A stretch of DNA of 64,000 nucleotides from Planktothrix rubescens CCAP 1459/22 (GCA_904830895.1 LR882958.1:5351501-5415500), one strand, 5' to 3'. Positions 17,001 to 25,375 are shown, numbered from the stretch's first letter. Numbers and translations are program-made. The notes: generated by a model from the sequence alone, not told the origin.

Positions 17001-18167
17001 CGGGTTAAAGATAAAGCTATTCAGAAAGGCATCATTACCGCCGAGGATGCTGAAAGTATGAGTAACCCAGAAATTTATGATCTGTTATTCCTACCCAACT
17101 TTAGTACCAAGGATGTGGCGGATGAATTCGCGGGTCGAGGGGTGGGGATGGATGTGGTGCGAACCAGTTTAACCGATATTCGGGGCGTGATTACAACGGA
17201 TTCTAACTTGGGACGCGGGACGACGTTCACGATTCGTTTGCCCTTGAATATGAGTATTTCCAGGGCGTTGTGCTGTGTGAGCGATCGGGTTCGGATTGCT
17301 TTCCCGATGGACGGGGTAGAAGATATGATTGACGTTCCTCGGGAACAAATCCGCGTCGAGTCCGATGGAAGTAAGATGTTGGAATGGCGGGGTACAATTT
17401 TGCCCCTACGTCATTTGCGGGAACTGTTGACCTATCATCGTCATTTGGGTCGGGGGAATGTCTATGGTGCCAGCACTGAAGAAGACATGATTTCGGTGAT
17501 TATCCTGCGGTCTTCTAATAGTTATTTGGCGGTACAGGTGGATCAAGTGTTGATTGAACAGGAAATCGTGATCAAACCCTTGGAAGGGCCAGTGCCGAAA
17601 CCGATTGGGATTGCTGGGGCGACGGTGTTAGGGGATGGTCAAATTGTAGCGATCGCCGATGTCCTAGAACTGATTGATTTGGCCATGGGTCGGATTCGTC
17701 GGGATGCTTCGGGCAAAATTTGGCAAATGGGCAGTGCCACGGCTGAACCTGTGGTTCAGAAGTCGGAACCGACGGTATTAATTGTGGATGATTCGATTAC
17801 GGTGCGATCGCTGCTCTCGCTTACTTTTGAAAAATCCGGTTATCGAGTCGAAGAAGCCCGGGATGGTAAGGAAGCTTGGGAAAAACTAAAATCGGGTTTA
17901 CCCTGCGATATTGTCTTCTGCGATATTGAAATGCCCCGGATGGATGGGCTGGAATTATTATCTCGGATGCAAAAAGATCCGGCACTAACGAATTTACCTA
18001 TTGCGATGTTAACGTCTCGCGGTGCGGATCGTCACCGTCAAATGGCTTTTAATTTGGGAGCGAGAGGTTACTTTACGAAGCCTTATTTGGAGGAACAATT
18101 ATTGGAAGCAGCCGGACGAATGTTACAGGGTGAAGTGGTGGGAAATACCGTCGTTGCTGCGGGGTAA
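14073..18167 (+). CDS. pilL: hybrid CheA-type histidine kinase/response regulator (PilL/HmpE type)
   Basis: A 1364-residue kinase. Order of domains: phosphotransfer domain with His49 in AAHSVKGGAAML (1-110); a helical HPt-like segment without an obvious His (about 188-270); a long Ser/Thr/Pro/Asp-rich linker (280-710); CheA dimerisation helices (about 720-800); ATPase with N-box HLVNNAITHGIE (near 925) and G boxes SDDGGGID and GRGVGMDVV; CheW-like regulatory domain (about 1060-1205); and a C-terminal receiver (from about 1234) with LIVDDS, Asp in VFCDIEMPRMDG and TKPY. It should take signals from the receptor through CheW and phosphorylate the CheY-type proteins. The start has no ribosome binding site because heptamer repeats abut it, but the N-terminus matches the family. 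Confidence 0.93.
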   Translation: MQLEQQQRIMGYFIEEAKDHLNTIEQGLLNLQATIEDPELLNEVFRAAHSVKGGAAMLGLNSIQQTAHRLEDSFKILKENRLPTQFIDQQLESLFLQVFDTLQALIDQLSGPYGLTEEAASAILKDVEPVFEALNYHIKVVQQQGTKRSPEVETGAPSSVSNRPIPTTVISKESPSSAKDLVFRSDIPERLREMLQQFKQSETQKTRQGLIETCRSLARAGELFELPNWVKFIEILEKVIANPDNHYRSLAPIVIKSIKEAQELVLVNREGEIVVTEGITKLLPKTVISAKTDKKTKSSPPSTSASKTFPSQSKPPKTTTETATKPGQSKPENGKKKPPKSATPNNSFSDVNWSDSATNPSNTPPRLQNGPEITTEEYNSLRDLFEGLDQWENEVNEEVPTSTSPSLATETESMSGDFFDLLGDEKPEFNQPETSSHIPQIQPGKTQQNPGLVTSGADDDLASFFDHLSDGDSAISETGTTTKPTSVETKQHDLVDGFGDLFDELLINPQEGMPSARSADLSPTQITELLEDAENLDDLFDQFDPQIQTSQESDSSTSGQINAQEDWFEELLQGELEEAPDMVWDQPSTHELPKTSPKLEPVATVQTTLELPEDDFASLDALLNLGGVESQPTAAETTVADEDFLDLDQLLHTPVAEPLTPNPPKNIKSQTARKAVNTESQLSEEDSEFNDLIRLIEDAPPRSRSTTPPRGTFAKPITEQIVKVPVKQLDGLSNLMGELVVNRNSLEQDQERMRQFLDNLLHQVSLLGDVGQRMQDFYERSLLEISLLSHRRKPFWFSDSASIHDDDPNNDLDSTELDRFTPFHTLSQEIIELIVRVRESSADIGFLVEEADQVTRELRRITTALQEGLNRARMEPFGSEADALKRPVRDISIKCGKQAELFVEGRDTLIDKMLLGKLHDPLIHLVNNAITHGIEPADVRTAAGKSAVGRISIRVFHQGNQTIIAISDDGGGIDVNRVKDKAIQKGIITAEDAESMSNPEIYDLLFLPNFSTKDVADEFAGRGVGMDVVRTSLTDIRGVITTDSNLGRGTTFTIRLPLNMSISRALCCVSDRVRIAFPMDGVEDMIDVPREQIRVESDGSKMLEWRGTILPLRHLRELLTYHRHLGRGNVYGASTEEDMISVIILRSSNSYLAVQVDQVLIEQEIVIKPLEGPVPKPIGIAGATVLGDGQIVAIADVLELIDLAMGRIRRDASGKIWQMGSATAEPVVQKSEPTVLIVDDSITVRSLLSLTFEKSGYRVEEARDGKEAWEKLKSGLPCDIVFCDIEMPRMDGLELLSRMQKDPALTNLPIAMLTSRGADRHRQMAFNLGARGYFTKPYLEEQLLEAAGRMLQGEVVGNTVVAAG

Positions 18168-18315
18168 AACCTTGTCGCATGGGTAATAATTTATTACAAA
18201 ATATTAAGCTGTATTGCAAAGCGTCACAACTACCGAGGGAAAAATGGTTTCCAGGTGGGGGTTTGTGATACCATCACTCATGAATAAAAAGACAAGATAG
18301 ATTGGGGGAAGACCG

Positions 18316-19539
18316 TTGACACTACGGGTTGCTGTTGTTGGTTCTGGCCCTGCGGGTGCTTCCGCGGCCGAGACGCTAGTTAAAGCAGGTATTGAAACCT
18401 ACCTGTTTGAACGCAAGCTGGATAACGCCAAACCCTGTGGTGGGGCGATCCCGCTTTGTATGATCAGTGAGTTTGACTTACCGGCTTACGTCATTGATCG
18501 GCGGGTGAGAAAGATGAAAATGATCTCTCCCTCAAACCGTGAGGTTGATATCTTCATTCAAAAAGAAGACGAATATATTGGAATGTGCCGTCGGGAAATT
18601 CTCGATGGTTTTATGCGTGATCGCGCTGTCTCTCTGGGGGCGATTTTAATAAATGGTACTGTTCATCAATTAAAAATTCCTCAAACCAATTCCGCACCTT
18701 ATGTGCTCCATTACCATGATCACAGCACGGCTGAGGGTGGCGTGGGTACACCGAAAACCCTAGAGGTGGATGTAGTCATTGGGGCGGATGGGGCTAACTC
18801 CCGCATTGCTAAAGCCATTGATGCTGGGGATTATAATTATGCGATCGCTTTCCAAGAGCGCATTCGGATTCCCGAAGATAAAATGGCCTATTACGAAGAT
18901 CTGGCGGAAATGTACGTCGGTAACGATGTTTCCCCCGACTTCTACGCTTGGGTATTCCCCAAACATGATCACGTTGCTGTGGGCACTGGGACAATGAAAC
19001 CCAACCAAGCCATGATCAAACAATTGCAAGCGGGAATTCGCGCCCGGGCTGCTCACCGGATTGAAGGCGGTAAGATTATTAAAGTCGAAGCTCACCCCAT
19101 TCCCGAACATCCCCGTCCCCGTCGGGTTGTGGGACGAGTGGCTTTGGTGGGAGATGCCGCCGGGACAGTTACCAAGTCCTCTGGAGAAGGCATCTATTTC
19201 GCCGCTAAGTCAGGCCGGATGTGTGCGGAAACTATTGTGGAACGCAGCAATAGCGGTCAACGCATTCCGACGGAAGCGGATCTGAAGGACTATATTAGAC
19301 TCTGGGATAAGAAATATGGGATTACTTATCTGGTGTTAGATATTCTGCAACGGGTCTTTTATCGGACGGATGCGACCCGTGAAGCCTTTGTGGAGATGTG
19401 TTCGGATAAGGATGTGCAGAAGTTAACTTTTGATAGCTATTTGTACAAAACCGTTGTTCCGGCTAACCCTTTAACACAGATGAAAATTACCGCCAAAACC
19501 CTAGCGAGTTTGTTACGCGGCAATGCGTTAGCACCCTAA
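18316..19539 (+). CDS. chlP: geranylgeranyl reductase (chlorophyll/tocopherol pathway)
   Basis: A 407-residue FAD-dependent enzyme that reduces geranylgeranyl diphosphate (or the geranylgeranyl group on chlorophyllide) to phytyl with NADPH, for chlorophyll a, tocopherol and phylloquinone. The N-terminus carries the dinucleotide motif VVGSGPAGASAAE; FERKLDNAKPCGGAIPLCM is the ChlP signature; GADGANSRIAKAID and LVGDAAGTVTKSSGEGIYFA are the second and third FAD motifs. The length is normal. The start is TTG at 18316, 9 bases after a GGGGAAG site; no ATG fits the conserved TLRVAVVG start. It follows the chemosensory cluster by 148 bp and should have its own promoter. This is a marker of an oxygenic phototroph. 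Confidence 0.97.
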   Translation: MTLRVAVVGSGPAGASAAETLVKAGIETYLFERKLDNAKPCGGAIPLCMISEFDLPAYVIDRRVRKMKMISPSNREVDIFIQKEDEYIGMCRREILDGFMRDRAVSLGAILINGTVHQLKIPQTNSAPYVLHYHDHSTAEGGVGTPKTLEVDVVIGADGANSRIAKAIDAGDYNYAIAFQERIRIPEDKMAYYEDLAEMYVGNDVSPDFYAWVFPKHDHVAVGTGTMKPNQAMIKQLQAGIRARAAHRIEGGKIIKVEAHPIPEHPRPRRVVGRVALVGDAAGTVTKSSGEGIYFAAKSGRMCAETIVERSNSGQRIPTEADLKDYIRLWDKKYGITYLVLDILQRVFYRTDATREAFVEMCSDKDVQKLTFDSYLYKTVVPANPLTQMKITAKTLASLLRGNALAP

Positions 19540-19558
19540 TTAGTTATCATTGATCATT

Positions 19559-19586
19559 GTAGAGGCGTGCCATGGCACGTCTCTAC
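19559..19586. repeat. palindrome GTAGAG.CGTGCCATGGCACG.CTCTAC (dispersed family, copy 1)
   Basis: A 28-bp nearly perfect palindrome centred on CCATGG, with one mismatch pair, between chlP and the histidine kinase gene. A degenerate relative lies at 45822. GTAGAGACG...CGTCTCTAC palindromes are common in gaps of filamentous cyanobacteria. It could form a hairpin at the chlP 3' end, though no T-run follows. Confidence 0.85.
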
Positions 19587-19608
19587 TGATTATAAGGAGA
19601 AATTAAGT

Positions 19609-20478
19609 ATGAGTCCAACAAATCCGTCTGAAAACCAACTAAATGCCACGGAGATTTTACAATTAGTACAACAGGAAAAAACAGCAACCTTGAGTCATTT
19701 AGTTTCAAGTGTTGTTCATGAAATTAATAATCCCTTGGGGTGTATTGCTGGGAATATTACTTATATTAAAGATTATGTTAAGGATTTATTGAATTTAATT
19801 GAATTATATCAAGAACATTATCCTAATCCGGTGGATGAAATTACCGATGAAATTGATTCTATTGATTTAGAATATTTAATCGAAGATGTGCCGAAATTGT
19901 TATCTGCCATGGAAAATGGCGCAGAACGGTTACATCAAATTAGTAATTCTTTACGGACATTTGGGCGGTTTGAGGGCGATCGCCAAGTGTTATTTAATAT
20001 TTATGATGGCATTAATAGTGTGTTATTAATGTTAAAAAGTCGCTTCAAAGGCACTAAAATCAGGTCTCCGATTGAAGTTGTTAAAAATTATGGGAATATT
20101 CCTGAAATTAATTGTTATCCAGGGCATTTTAATCAAGCTATATCTTATTTAATTAATCATGGGATTAATTCCCTAGATAAAAAAGCAGAAGCTCACCCTT
20201 CCGATCCTGAATTTAAACCTACAATTACTATTAAAACCGACTTAAACCAAGATTCTGTACTTTTATCAATTCAAGATAATAGTTTAGGAATATCTGATGA
20301 CGTTCAAAATGCAATTTTTGAGGATTTATTAATTACAAAACCTGTATTACAAGGAAGTGGAATTGGTTTATCGGTGAGTCGTCAAATCATTGAAGATCGG
20401 CATCAAGGCAAAATTATCTGTCGGTCATTGGTGGGAACTGGAACAGAATTTATTATTGAACTTCCTCTGTCGTTATGA
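19609..20478 (+). CDS. soluble sensor-type histidine kinase
   Basis: A 289-residue protein with a HisKA-like helix pair and an ATPase domain but no sensor domain or membrane segment. The phospho-acceptor box is VSSVVHEINNPLG, and a 60-residue acidic helical insert follows (PVDEITDEIDSIDLEYLIED). The ATPase part shows SYLINHGINSLDKKA as an N-box variant (His in place of the usual Asn), SIQDNSLGISDD as G1 and GSGIGLSVSRQIIEDRHQGKI as G2. I use the ATG at 19609, which has AAGGAG 7 bases upstream; the upstream ATG at 19567 lies in the palindromic repeat. No response regulator gene is adjacent. Such HEINNP kinases are frequent and unassigned in cyanobacteria. Confidence 0.85.
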   Translation: MSPTNPSENQLNATEILQLVQQEKTATLSHLVSSVVHEINNPLGCIAGNITYIKDYVKDLLNLIELYQEHYPNPVDEITDEIDSIDLEYLIEDVPKLLSAMENGAERLHQISNSLRTFGRFEGDRQVLFNIYDGINSVLLMLKSRFKGTKIRSPIEVVKNYGNIPEINCYPGHFNQAISYLINHGINSLDKKAEAHPSDPEFKPTITIKTDLNQDSVLLSIQDNSLGISDDVQNAIFEDLLITKPVLQGSGIGLSVSRQIIEDRHQGKIICRSLVGTGTEFIIELPLSL

Positions 20479-20607
20479 GTTAATAATAACAAAATTTTAC
20501 GAGGACTTGAATTAGAAGGCTACCCTGGATGTGGTAAGACATTTATTGCTAGAGCGATCGCCAAAGAATGGCATATTCCTCAAATTAATTTTGAAATTTC
20601 TCGTTAA
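20479..20607 (+). pseudogene. remnant of an AAA+ ATPase (P-loop fragment)
   Basis: Directly after the kinase stop codon, in the same frame, 42 open codons encode ILRGLELEGYPGCGKTF followed by IARAIAKEWHIPQINFEISR and a stop. This is the Walker A region of an AAA+ protein, resembling the cyanobacterial Ycf46-type family (GxxGxGKS with a following AIA.EW). There is no start codon and no Walker B, so it is a fragment left by deletion. Confidence 0.7.
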
Positions 20608-20625
20608 AACCAAAGAGAATAAATT

Positions 20626-20976
20626 ATGCTCAAAATTACCTTAACCCCCGAACAAGAACAATTTTTACAAGCCCAACTCAAAACTGGAAAATACAATAAC
20701 CCCCAAGAGGTAATTTCTAAAGCCTTTAAGCTGTTAGAAAAAGAAAATAAAACCGAATTACTTGCTAATATTCCAGCCAGCGCATCAGCTAAAAAGATCC
20801 TGACAGAAAAGATTAAAGAGTTTAGGGATAACCTAGAAAACACTCAAAACCAACCCCTAAACCCCGAACGAGAAAAATTGAGTCGAGAAGTAAAAGAGCT
20901 ATTCGATAAAACTCAATCTATCCCTGGGATTGGAGATATAACCGAGGAGGAAATAGCCGCAGAAATAGAAGCCTAG
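20626..20976 (+). CDS. ParD/VapB-like antitoxin without an adjacent toxin
   Basis: A 116-residue protein. The N-terminus (MLKITLTPEQEQFLQAQLKT then NNPQEVISKAFKLLEKE) matches the ParD-type ribbon-helix-helix antitoxins. The C-terminus (VKELFDKTQSIPGIGDITEE then EIAAEIEA) instead resembles the toxin-binding tail of antitoxins that partner PIN toxins in cyanobacteria. The middle is Lys/Glu-rich and helical. No parE or PIN gene follows: the next gene starts 12 bp later on the opposite strand. It may be an orphan antitoxin, perhaps a chimera, that kept its protective function after loss of its toxin. The start has GAGAATAAATT before the ATG and fits the family. Confidence 0.75.
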   Translation: MLKITLTPEQEQFLQAQLKTGKYNNPQEVISKAFKLLEKENKTELLANIPASASAKKILTEKIKEFRDNLENTQNQPLNPEREKLSREVKELFDKTQSIPGIGDITEEEIAAEIEA

Positions 20977-20987
20977 GTGAAATCCTA

Positions 20988-21995
20988 TTAATCCCTTAAA
21001 TCCTTGTTCATAATTTGTGTGAGTTCAGCAATTTTTAAAGCTAAGGAATGAAAATCTTTATAAGCATTTTGTACCGCTTGAAGATGAGCACCAATTGCTC
21101 CATCGGCAGGTTTCAGGGCGAACATCGGTTTATGGGCTTCTTGCGCCAAAGGCATAAGGCTTTGATAATGTTTGAGTAAAGCTAAACAATTCGGGTCATG
21201 ACTCAATGCTAATTCAGGATTTTCTGCTTCTCCTAAAACCGCTTGTCGATAAACATTAGGAATGCGATTCATCCAGCGCTGATAGGCTTTTACTGGACGA
21301 TCTAATCTAACCGAATGCTGTAACAAAACATATCCGACTGGCTGCATTTGACCCGAAGGAAGTTGTAAATCGGATACCGGATTTTTTTCTAATCTTTCTT
21401 GCCACTCTTGTCGCCAACGTCTTAAAGTGGGGCCTAAATTTTTCAATCCTTGTAGGGAGAATAAATCGGGCGCAATGGGAACAACAACATAATTAGCCGC
21501 AATTAAAGCTGCACGGTTAATCGCGCCTAAATTGGGGCCAAGATCGGTTAAAATCACATCAGCCTGATGGCTTTCGGCGGTGTATTGTAGGAGTCGCCAA
21601 AAGGCAGAAATTACTCGAAAAGATCGTTCTTTCCTATCCATACATCCCGGCCATTCTGAGGAGAGATCATCTTCAAATCCAGATAACAATAAATCTCCTA
21701 CTAATAGTGCTAAGTTATCTTCGATTAATTCTAATTGCGGAGAGGCAATATCTCCAATACCACGCACAAGCGGTTGAACACACCGAAAAACTGTATTGGG
21801 TTGAGAGTTTCCTTCCCAAATTTCTTCTAAGCGATCTTCATCTAAAAAAGCCGCCGTGAGATTGGCTTGCGGATCTAAATCAGCAGCAACAACTCTTAAT
21901 CCTAAATTATTATACATCCAAGCTAAATGATAAACAAGGGATGTTTTTCCAACGCCGCCTTTATTATTGAAAAAAGCAATAATGGGAATAGTCAT
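20988..21995 (-). CDS. ParA/MinD-like ATPase, coupled to an AlbA_2 protein
   Basis: A 335-residue P-loop ATPase of the ParA/Soj class. The deviant Walker A is complete (NNKGGVGKTSLVYHLAWMY), followed by VVAADLDPQANLT and the Walker B region ILTDLGPNLGAINRAALIAA; VVVPIAPDLFSLQGL is also typical. Members of this class form ATP-dependent dimers that bind DNA or membrane and move cargo. No parB or parS-like gene is present. I choose the ATG at 21995 because it overlaps the stop of the upstream gene (ATGA) and puts the P-loop at the normal place; the longer start adds 10 residues. The pairing with an AlbA_2/ATPase protein suggests a dedicated two-protein module rather than chromosome partitioning. 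Confidence 0.85.
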   Translation of the reverse strand: MTIPIIAFFNNKGGVGKTSLVYHLAWMYNNLGLRVVAADLDPQANLTAAFLDEDRLEEIWEGNSQPNTVFRCVQPLVRGIGDIASPQLELIEDNLALLVGDLLLSGFEDDLSSEWPGCMDRKERSFRVISAFWRLLQYTAESHQADVILTDLGPNLGAINRAALIAANYVVVPIAPDLFSLQGLKNLGPTLRRWRQEWQERLEKNPVSDLQLPSGQMQPVGYVLLQHSVRLDRPVKAYQRWMNRIPNVYRQAVLGEAENPELALSHDPNCLALLKHYQSLMPLAQEAHKPMFALKPADGAIGAHLQAVQNAYKDFHSLALKIAELTQIMNKDLRD

Positions 21996-23182
21996 AAATG
22001 TCTCCGAATCACAGCTAAAATACAACTCTCTTCAACGGTAAATTCTGGGGGAGGATTACCATTTTTTTGGAGTTCTTTTTGGGCGATAGAAATTCCCGCC
22101 CCAAATCGTTGTACATAACCTAAATTTTTCAAAACTTCTGCTAAATTAGGATTACGATAATCGGTAATTCCGGGTTGACCAAAGTTTTGACGGGTTACTT
22201 GTCCAAAGGGGCCACCTGGATTTTGAATTTCAATGCGATCGCTAAACCATGTAATTCTAACAGGTGCATTAGTCGATTCATAGGTTCGATGTAAAACTGC
22301 ATTTCGAGTTAATTGTTGTAGCGCAACTAAAGGATAATCTGGCTGCTTAATTTCTAAAGGTTGAGTGATAAAATCAGAAGCTACTGAAATATTAATCTGT
22401 AGGGTTTCATCCAACTGTCTTAAGATTTGTGAAATCGATCCAGTGAGTTCTTTTTGATCTTTAGTCGGATCAGTTAACTCCGTTCCTTCGATTCTACGGA
22501 ATTGAATATAAGCACCCGGAATAAAATCTCTAGGTTCTTTTCCAATGACTAAAATTCCTAAATTTGTGGGTTGAATGGGAGGATCAAGACGATGAATAAA
22601 TCGCACTGAAGCCAGTTTTTGTTCAGTCGTTCTTTGATTTTGTTCTAGGATATCTGGGGGTAAACTAGCGGGCAAATATTCTTGTTGAAATAGGTTTAAA
22701 TTAAAATCATCTAAACTAGCAGAGGATAAGGGTTGAATATCAAAGGGTAAATCTCTGAAACGCCGTTTTTCTGATAGGCGACGTTCGTCGTCGGCACTAG
22801 CGGTGCAGCGACTTGGCCCTACTCGTGTCCAAACCCGTCCGTTATAGCGTACAGGAGGCGCATAGGAAGGTTCTACAATAATAACGGCTAATTTACATCC
22901 AGCTATAGTTCGTTTCTGAACTATCATTGTGGGAAACGGTAGGAAATTGCCAAGCATACCAGAAAGTTTTAATAACAATTCATCTGTGATAGCCAGATTA
23001 GCACAACTACTATCATCATTAACCCCAATAAAAAGTACCCCAGGTTTTTGATGATTAGGTAAGTCATTAGCAAACGCACAAATTGCTTGCCTAATTTTGT
23101 CCCTGTCTGATGGGGATGCTTTACGTTCTACTCGATCTGATTCTAGATCCTTAAGCAGCTTTTCTAATTCAGCGTCATCCAT
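21992..23182 (-). CDS. Schlafen AlbA_2-domain protein with HATPase-like C-terminus
   Basis: A 396-residue protein of the COG2865 type. The N-terminal AlbA_2 (Schlafen) domain (residues about 15-140) shows ESDRVERKASPSDRDKIRQA, ICAFANDLPN, GVLFIGVNDD and PVRYNGRVWTRVGPS. The C-terminal part shows the HATPase_c_4 pattern: LTRNAVLHRTYES, ITWFSDRIEIQNPGGPFG and FGAGISIAQKEL. Members are annotated as putative transcriptional regulators or DNA-binding ATPases, and AlbA_2 proteins also occur in phage-defence neighbourhoods. It overlaps the following ParA-like gene by 4 bp (ATGA), so the two are translationally coupled. An AT-rich, promoter-like gap lies upstream. The function is open. Confidence 0.85.
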   Translation of the reverse strand: MDDAELEKLLKDLESDRVERKASPSDRDKIRQAICAFANDLPNHQKPGVLFIGVNDDSSCANLAITDELLLKLSGMLGNFLPFPTMIVQKRTIAGCKLAVIIVEPSYAPPVRYNGRVWTRVGPSRCTASADDERRLSEKRRFRDLPFDIQPLSSASLDDFNLNLFQQEYLPASLPPDILEQNQRTTEQKLASVRFIHRLDPPIQPTNLGILVIGKEPRDFIPGAYIQFRRIEGTELTDPTKDQKELTGSISQILRQLDETLQINISVASDFITQPLEIKQPDYPLVALQQLTRNAVLHRTYESTNAPVRITWFSDRIEIQNPGGPFGQVTRQNFGQPGITDYRNPNLAEVLKNLGYVQRFGAGISIAQKELQKNGNPPPEFTVEESCILAVIRRHL

Positions 23183-23286
23183 TTTTAGGCGATTTTAAGA
23201 TATTCTATTGATTAATTATAAACTATTTTTTTAAAAAATCAAACACAAATGATAAAATATTAACTGAAGTCAACGAGAACTTTAAA

Positions 23287-23385
23287 ATGACTCAAAGATT
23301 GCGTGTTGTTGCCCGTGTTATGGCATTACCTAATCAGGTAGAAGCGTTAAAAGTGTTATTATTAGGGTTAGATTCGGTGTTATGA
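23287..23385 (+). pseudogene. 5' fragment of an antibiotic-biosynthesis-type monooxygenase gene
   Basis: A 32-codon reading frame, MTQRLRVVARVMALPNQ followed by VEALKVLLLGLDSVL and a stop. The sequence V.AR..A.P...E.LK.LLLGL is the start of the small ABM-domain (YgiN-like) monooxygenases, which normally have about 95 residues. The rest is missing: the Uma2 gene ends 17 bp further on. It is probably a truncated gene and not a functional small protein. Confidence 0.6.
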
Positions 23386-23401
23386 CCGGATTTTATAGGG
23401 T

Positions 23402-23992
23402 TTAATTGTTAAGATTAAAAATAGGATTTAAGTCTAAAATAAAACCCTTTAAAATATTTTCTCCTGATAATTGATCAGGGTTTTGTAAGATTTCAATAGG
23501 TTGATTGATTCGATATATTTCTACTTTTTTTTGAATGGGATCAATTAGCCATCCTAATCCTACCCCATTTTGTTGATATTCTTTCATTTTATTTTGCAGC
23601 GTGGTTAAACTATCGGTTTTTGACCGTAATTCAATCACAAAATCTGGATAAATAGGGGGAAACTTTTCTCTTGCTTCTGGGGTTAATTTTTGCCATCTTT
23701 CTAGTTGTATCCATGACCCATCGGGAGAACGATTTGCGCCATTAGGGAGTTTAAAACAGGTAGAAGAATCAAAGGTAACTCCGGTTTTATCTTGTTGACT
23801 CCAGGTTTCTAACTGAAACAAAATAGAAACATTTCTTCGTCCTGTTTCTCCTCCCGTTGGTGGCATAATTATTAAAACTCCATCAGCAGTTTTTTCAAAT
23901 TGTAAATCTCTATTTTCGCTACAAAGTTCAAAAAATTGTTCATCGGTTAAAGTATGAATAGAGGGTAAATTGAGAGTTAATATTTCCACCAT
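23402..23992 (-). CDS. Uma2 family (DUF820) protein
   Basis: A 196-residue Uma2 family protein of normal length. The N-terminus (TDEQFFELCSENRDLQFEKT) and GVLIIMPPTGGETGRRN are standard for the family. The nuclease-like core is FPPIYPDFVIELRSKTDSL with a downstream Lys (QNKMKEYQQNG), giving the PD...E.R.K pattern, then GLGWLIDP. The ending is Ile/Leu/Asn-rich and hydrophobic. It is one of four Uma2 genes in the window and lies between a degraded monooxygenase gene and an O-antigen ligase-like gene on the same strand (35 bp upstream). No partner gene is evident. The role of the family is unproven. Confidence 0.88.
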   Translation of the reverse strand: MVEILTLNLPSIHTLTDEQFFELCSENRDLQFEKTADGVLIIMPPTGGETGRRNVSILFQLETWSQQDKTGVTFDSSTCFKLPNGANRSPDGSWIQLERWQKLTPEAREKFPPIYPDFVIELRSKTDSLTTLQNKMKEYQQNGVGLGWLIDPIQKKVEIYRINQPIEILQNPDQLSGENILKGFILDLNPIFNLNN

Positions 23993-24027
23993 AAAAGTTA
24001 CCCTTTTGGGGACTATTAAAAGATGAT

Positions 24028-25341
24028 TTAATTATAACTGTTTTTAGTGGAATTACCAATAGTATTATCAACAACTCCCCAAATTCCTGATAAAATTATC
24101 CAACTCAAGGTATTTACTCTAAAATCAAATAAACTGACATCAAAACAGTTAAACAAAATTAATCCTAAAAACGTGATTAAATAGCTATAATAAATTAATC
24201 GCTCTGAAGGATTAGTTAAGCTATTTGTTAAGAATAAAAATCCTTGACTTAAAATCCAACATATTATTCCCATAAAAAATAGTGTTGTGGGGATTCCAAT
24301 TTCAGCAAACATCATTAAAAATAAATTATGGGGATGACCTAACCAAACGTTCATTTTAGCTTCATATAAAGGCGTAAAATTTCTTAATCCCCATCCGGTT
24401 AACGGTCGAGTTTGGGCTAAATTTAAGGCAAATTTCCATTGGGTAATTCTTAGAGTTTCTACCGGACGCACAAAATTTTCATCGGTAATTCTTTGCCAAA
24501 AATAAGCGGGGATAATCATTCTTAACCCGTCTTTAATCGGAGAGGGTGCAAAAGCTGACCCGAAAACGGCCGTTACTCCCGTAGTCACTAATAAGATTAA
24601 CCACCACCATCCTAAATATAAAGCATAAGCTAAACTTGATAATACTGCTAATCCCCAAGCATTACGAGAATTAGTTAAAATTAAGTCAATTGCTGTTAAT
24701 AATAGTGTGATAATTAATAGTATAATTTTCTGATTTTTATTCAGAATAAAAATATCATATTTCTCGGCTTTGTTTTGCCATTCTTCAATTAATAATCCTA
24801 GGGTTAATGTGAAAATAATTATTAAATATGCTGCGAAAATATTAGCATACATAAATACCGATGACATTCGACCCACCGGGTTACCATTTAGTTGTAAACT
24901 CCAACCTAAAATTCCCTGTAAAATATCAATTCCCGACCAGCTTAAATATTGTTGTCCGAGTCCCAAAATTATCACGGGAATAGCACCAAATATCATTAAC
25001 CATGATAACTGTCGCAATTGACTAGGGGTTTGGATAATTTCACTTAACCCCGCAAACATAATAAAATAGGGAATAAAATTAAATAAACCCAGAAAAGACT
25101 CCAGGGAATTATTCGCTAAAATAGAAATAATAACTAATAAAATACTTAAAATAGCTAACCCTTGGTTAACGGGATTTTTCCGAATTGATTGAAATTGACG
25201 TTGATAACTGAGAATCATTCCCAAAAAAATAGAAATGCTGCCAAATATTGGTAAAATAGGTAATAAAAATACCCCCCATTGTAAACAATTCCAAGGTAAT
25301 TGTAACCGTCGTTCTGGGTGGGGTAAAAGTATTGATTGCAT
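24028..25341 (-). CDS. O-antigen ligase family membrane protein
   Basis: A 437-residue, very hydrophobic protein with about ten to twelve membrane helices and one large external loop before the last three. The loop contains the family segment LAQTRPLTGWGLRNFTPLYE and the conserved GHPHNLFLMMFAEIG. The Wzy_C/WaaL fold transfers or polymerises undecaprenol-linked oligosaccharides at the periplasmic face; the family also includes the IctB-like proteins of cyanobacteria. The substrate cannot be read. It lies 34 bp after the YaaW-like gene on the same strand, so the two may be cotranscribed. No other polysaccharide gene is adjacent here. Confidence 0.82.
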   Translation of the reverse strand: MQSILLPHPERRLQLPWNCLQWGVFLLPILPIFGSISIFLGMILSYQRQFQSIRKNPVNQGLAILSILLVIISILANNSLESFLGLFNFIPYFIMFAGLSEIIQTPSQLRQLSWLMIFGAIPVIILGLGQQYLSWSGIDILQGILGWSLQLNGNPVGRMSSVFMYANIFAAYLIIIFTLTLGLLIEEWQNKAEKYDIFILNKNQKIILLIITLLLTAIDLILTNSRNAWGLAVLSSLAYALYLGWWWLILLVTTGVTAVFGSAFAPSPIKDGLRMIIPAYFWQRITDENFVRPVETLRITQWKFALNLAQTRPLTGWGLRNFTPLYEAKMNVWLGHPHNLFLMMFAEIGIPTTLFFMGIICWILSQGFLFLTNSLTNPSERLIYYSYLITFLGLILFNCFDVSLFDFRVNTLSWIILSGIWGVVDNTIGNSTKNSYN

Positions 25342-25375
25342 GGGTTAAAATCAGTCAAAAAACCTTAAATCAGTA

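Noticed and set aside
20988-21995. Chromosome or plasmid partitioning locus
   Set aside because: The ATPase is of the ParA class, but no ParB gene or array of parS-like sites is present; the partner is an AlbA_2 protein.
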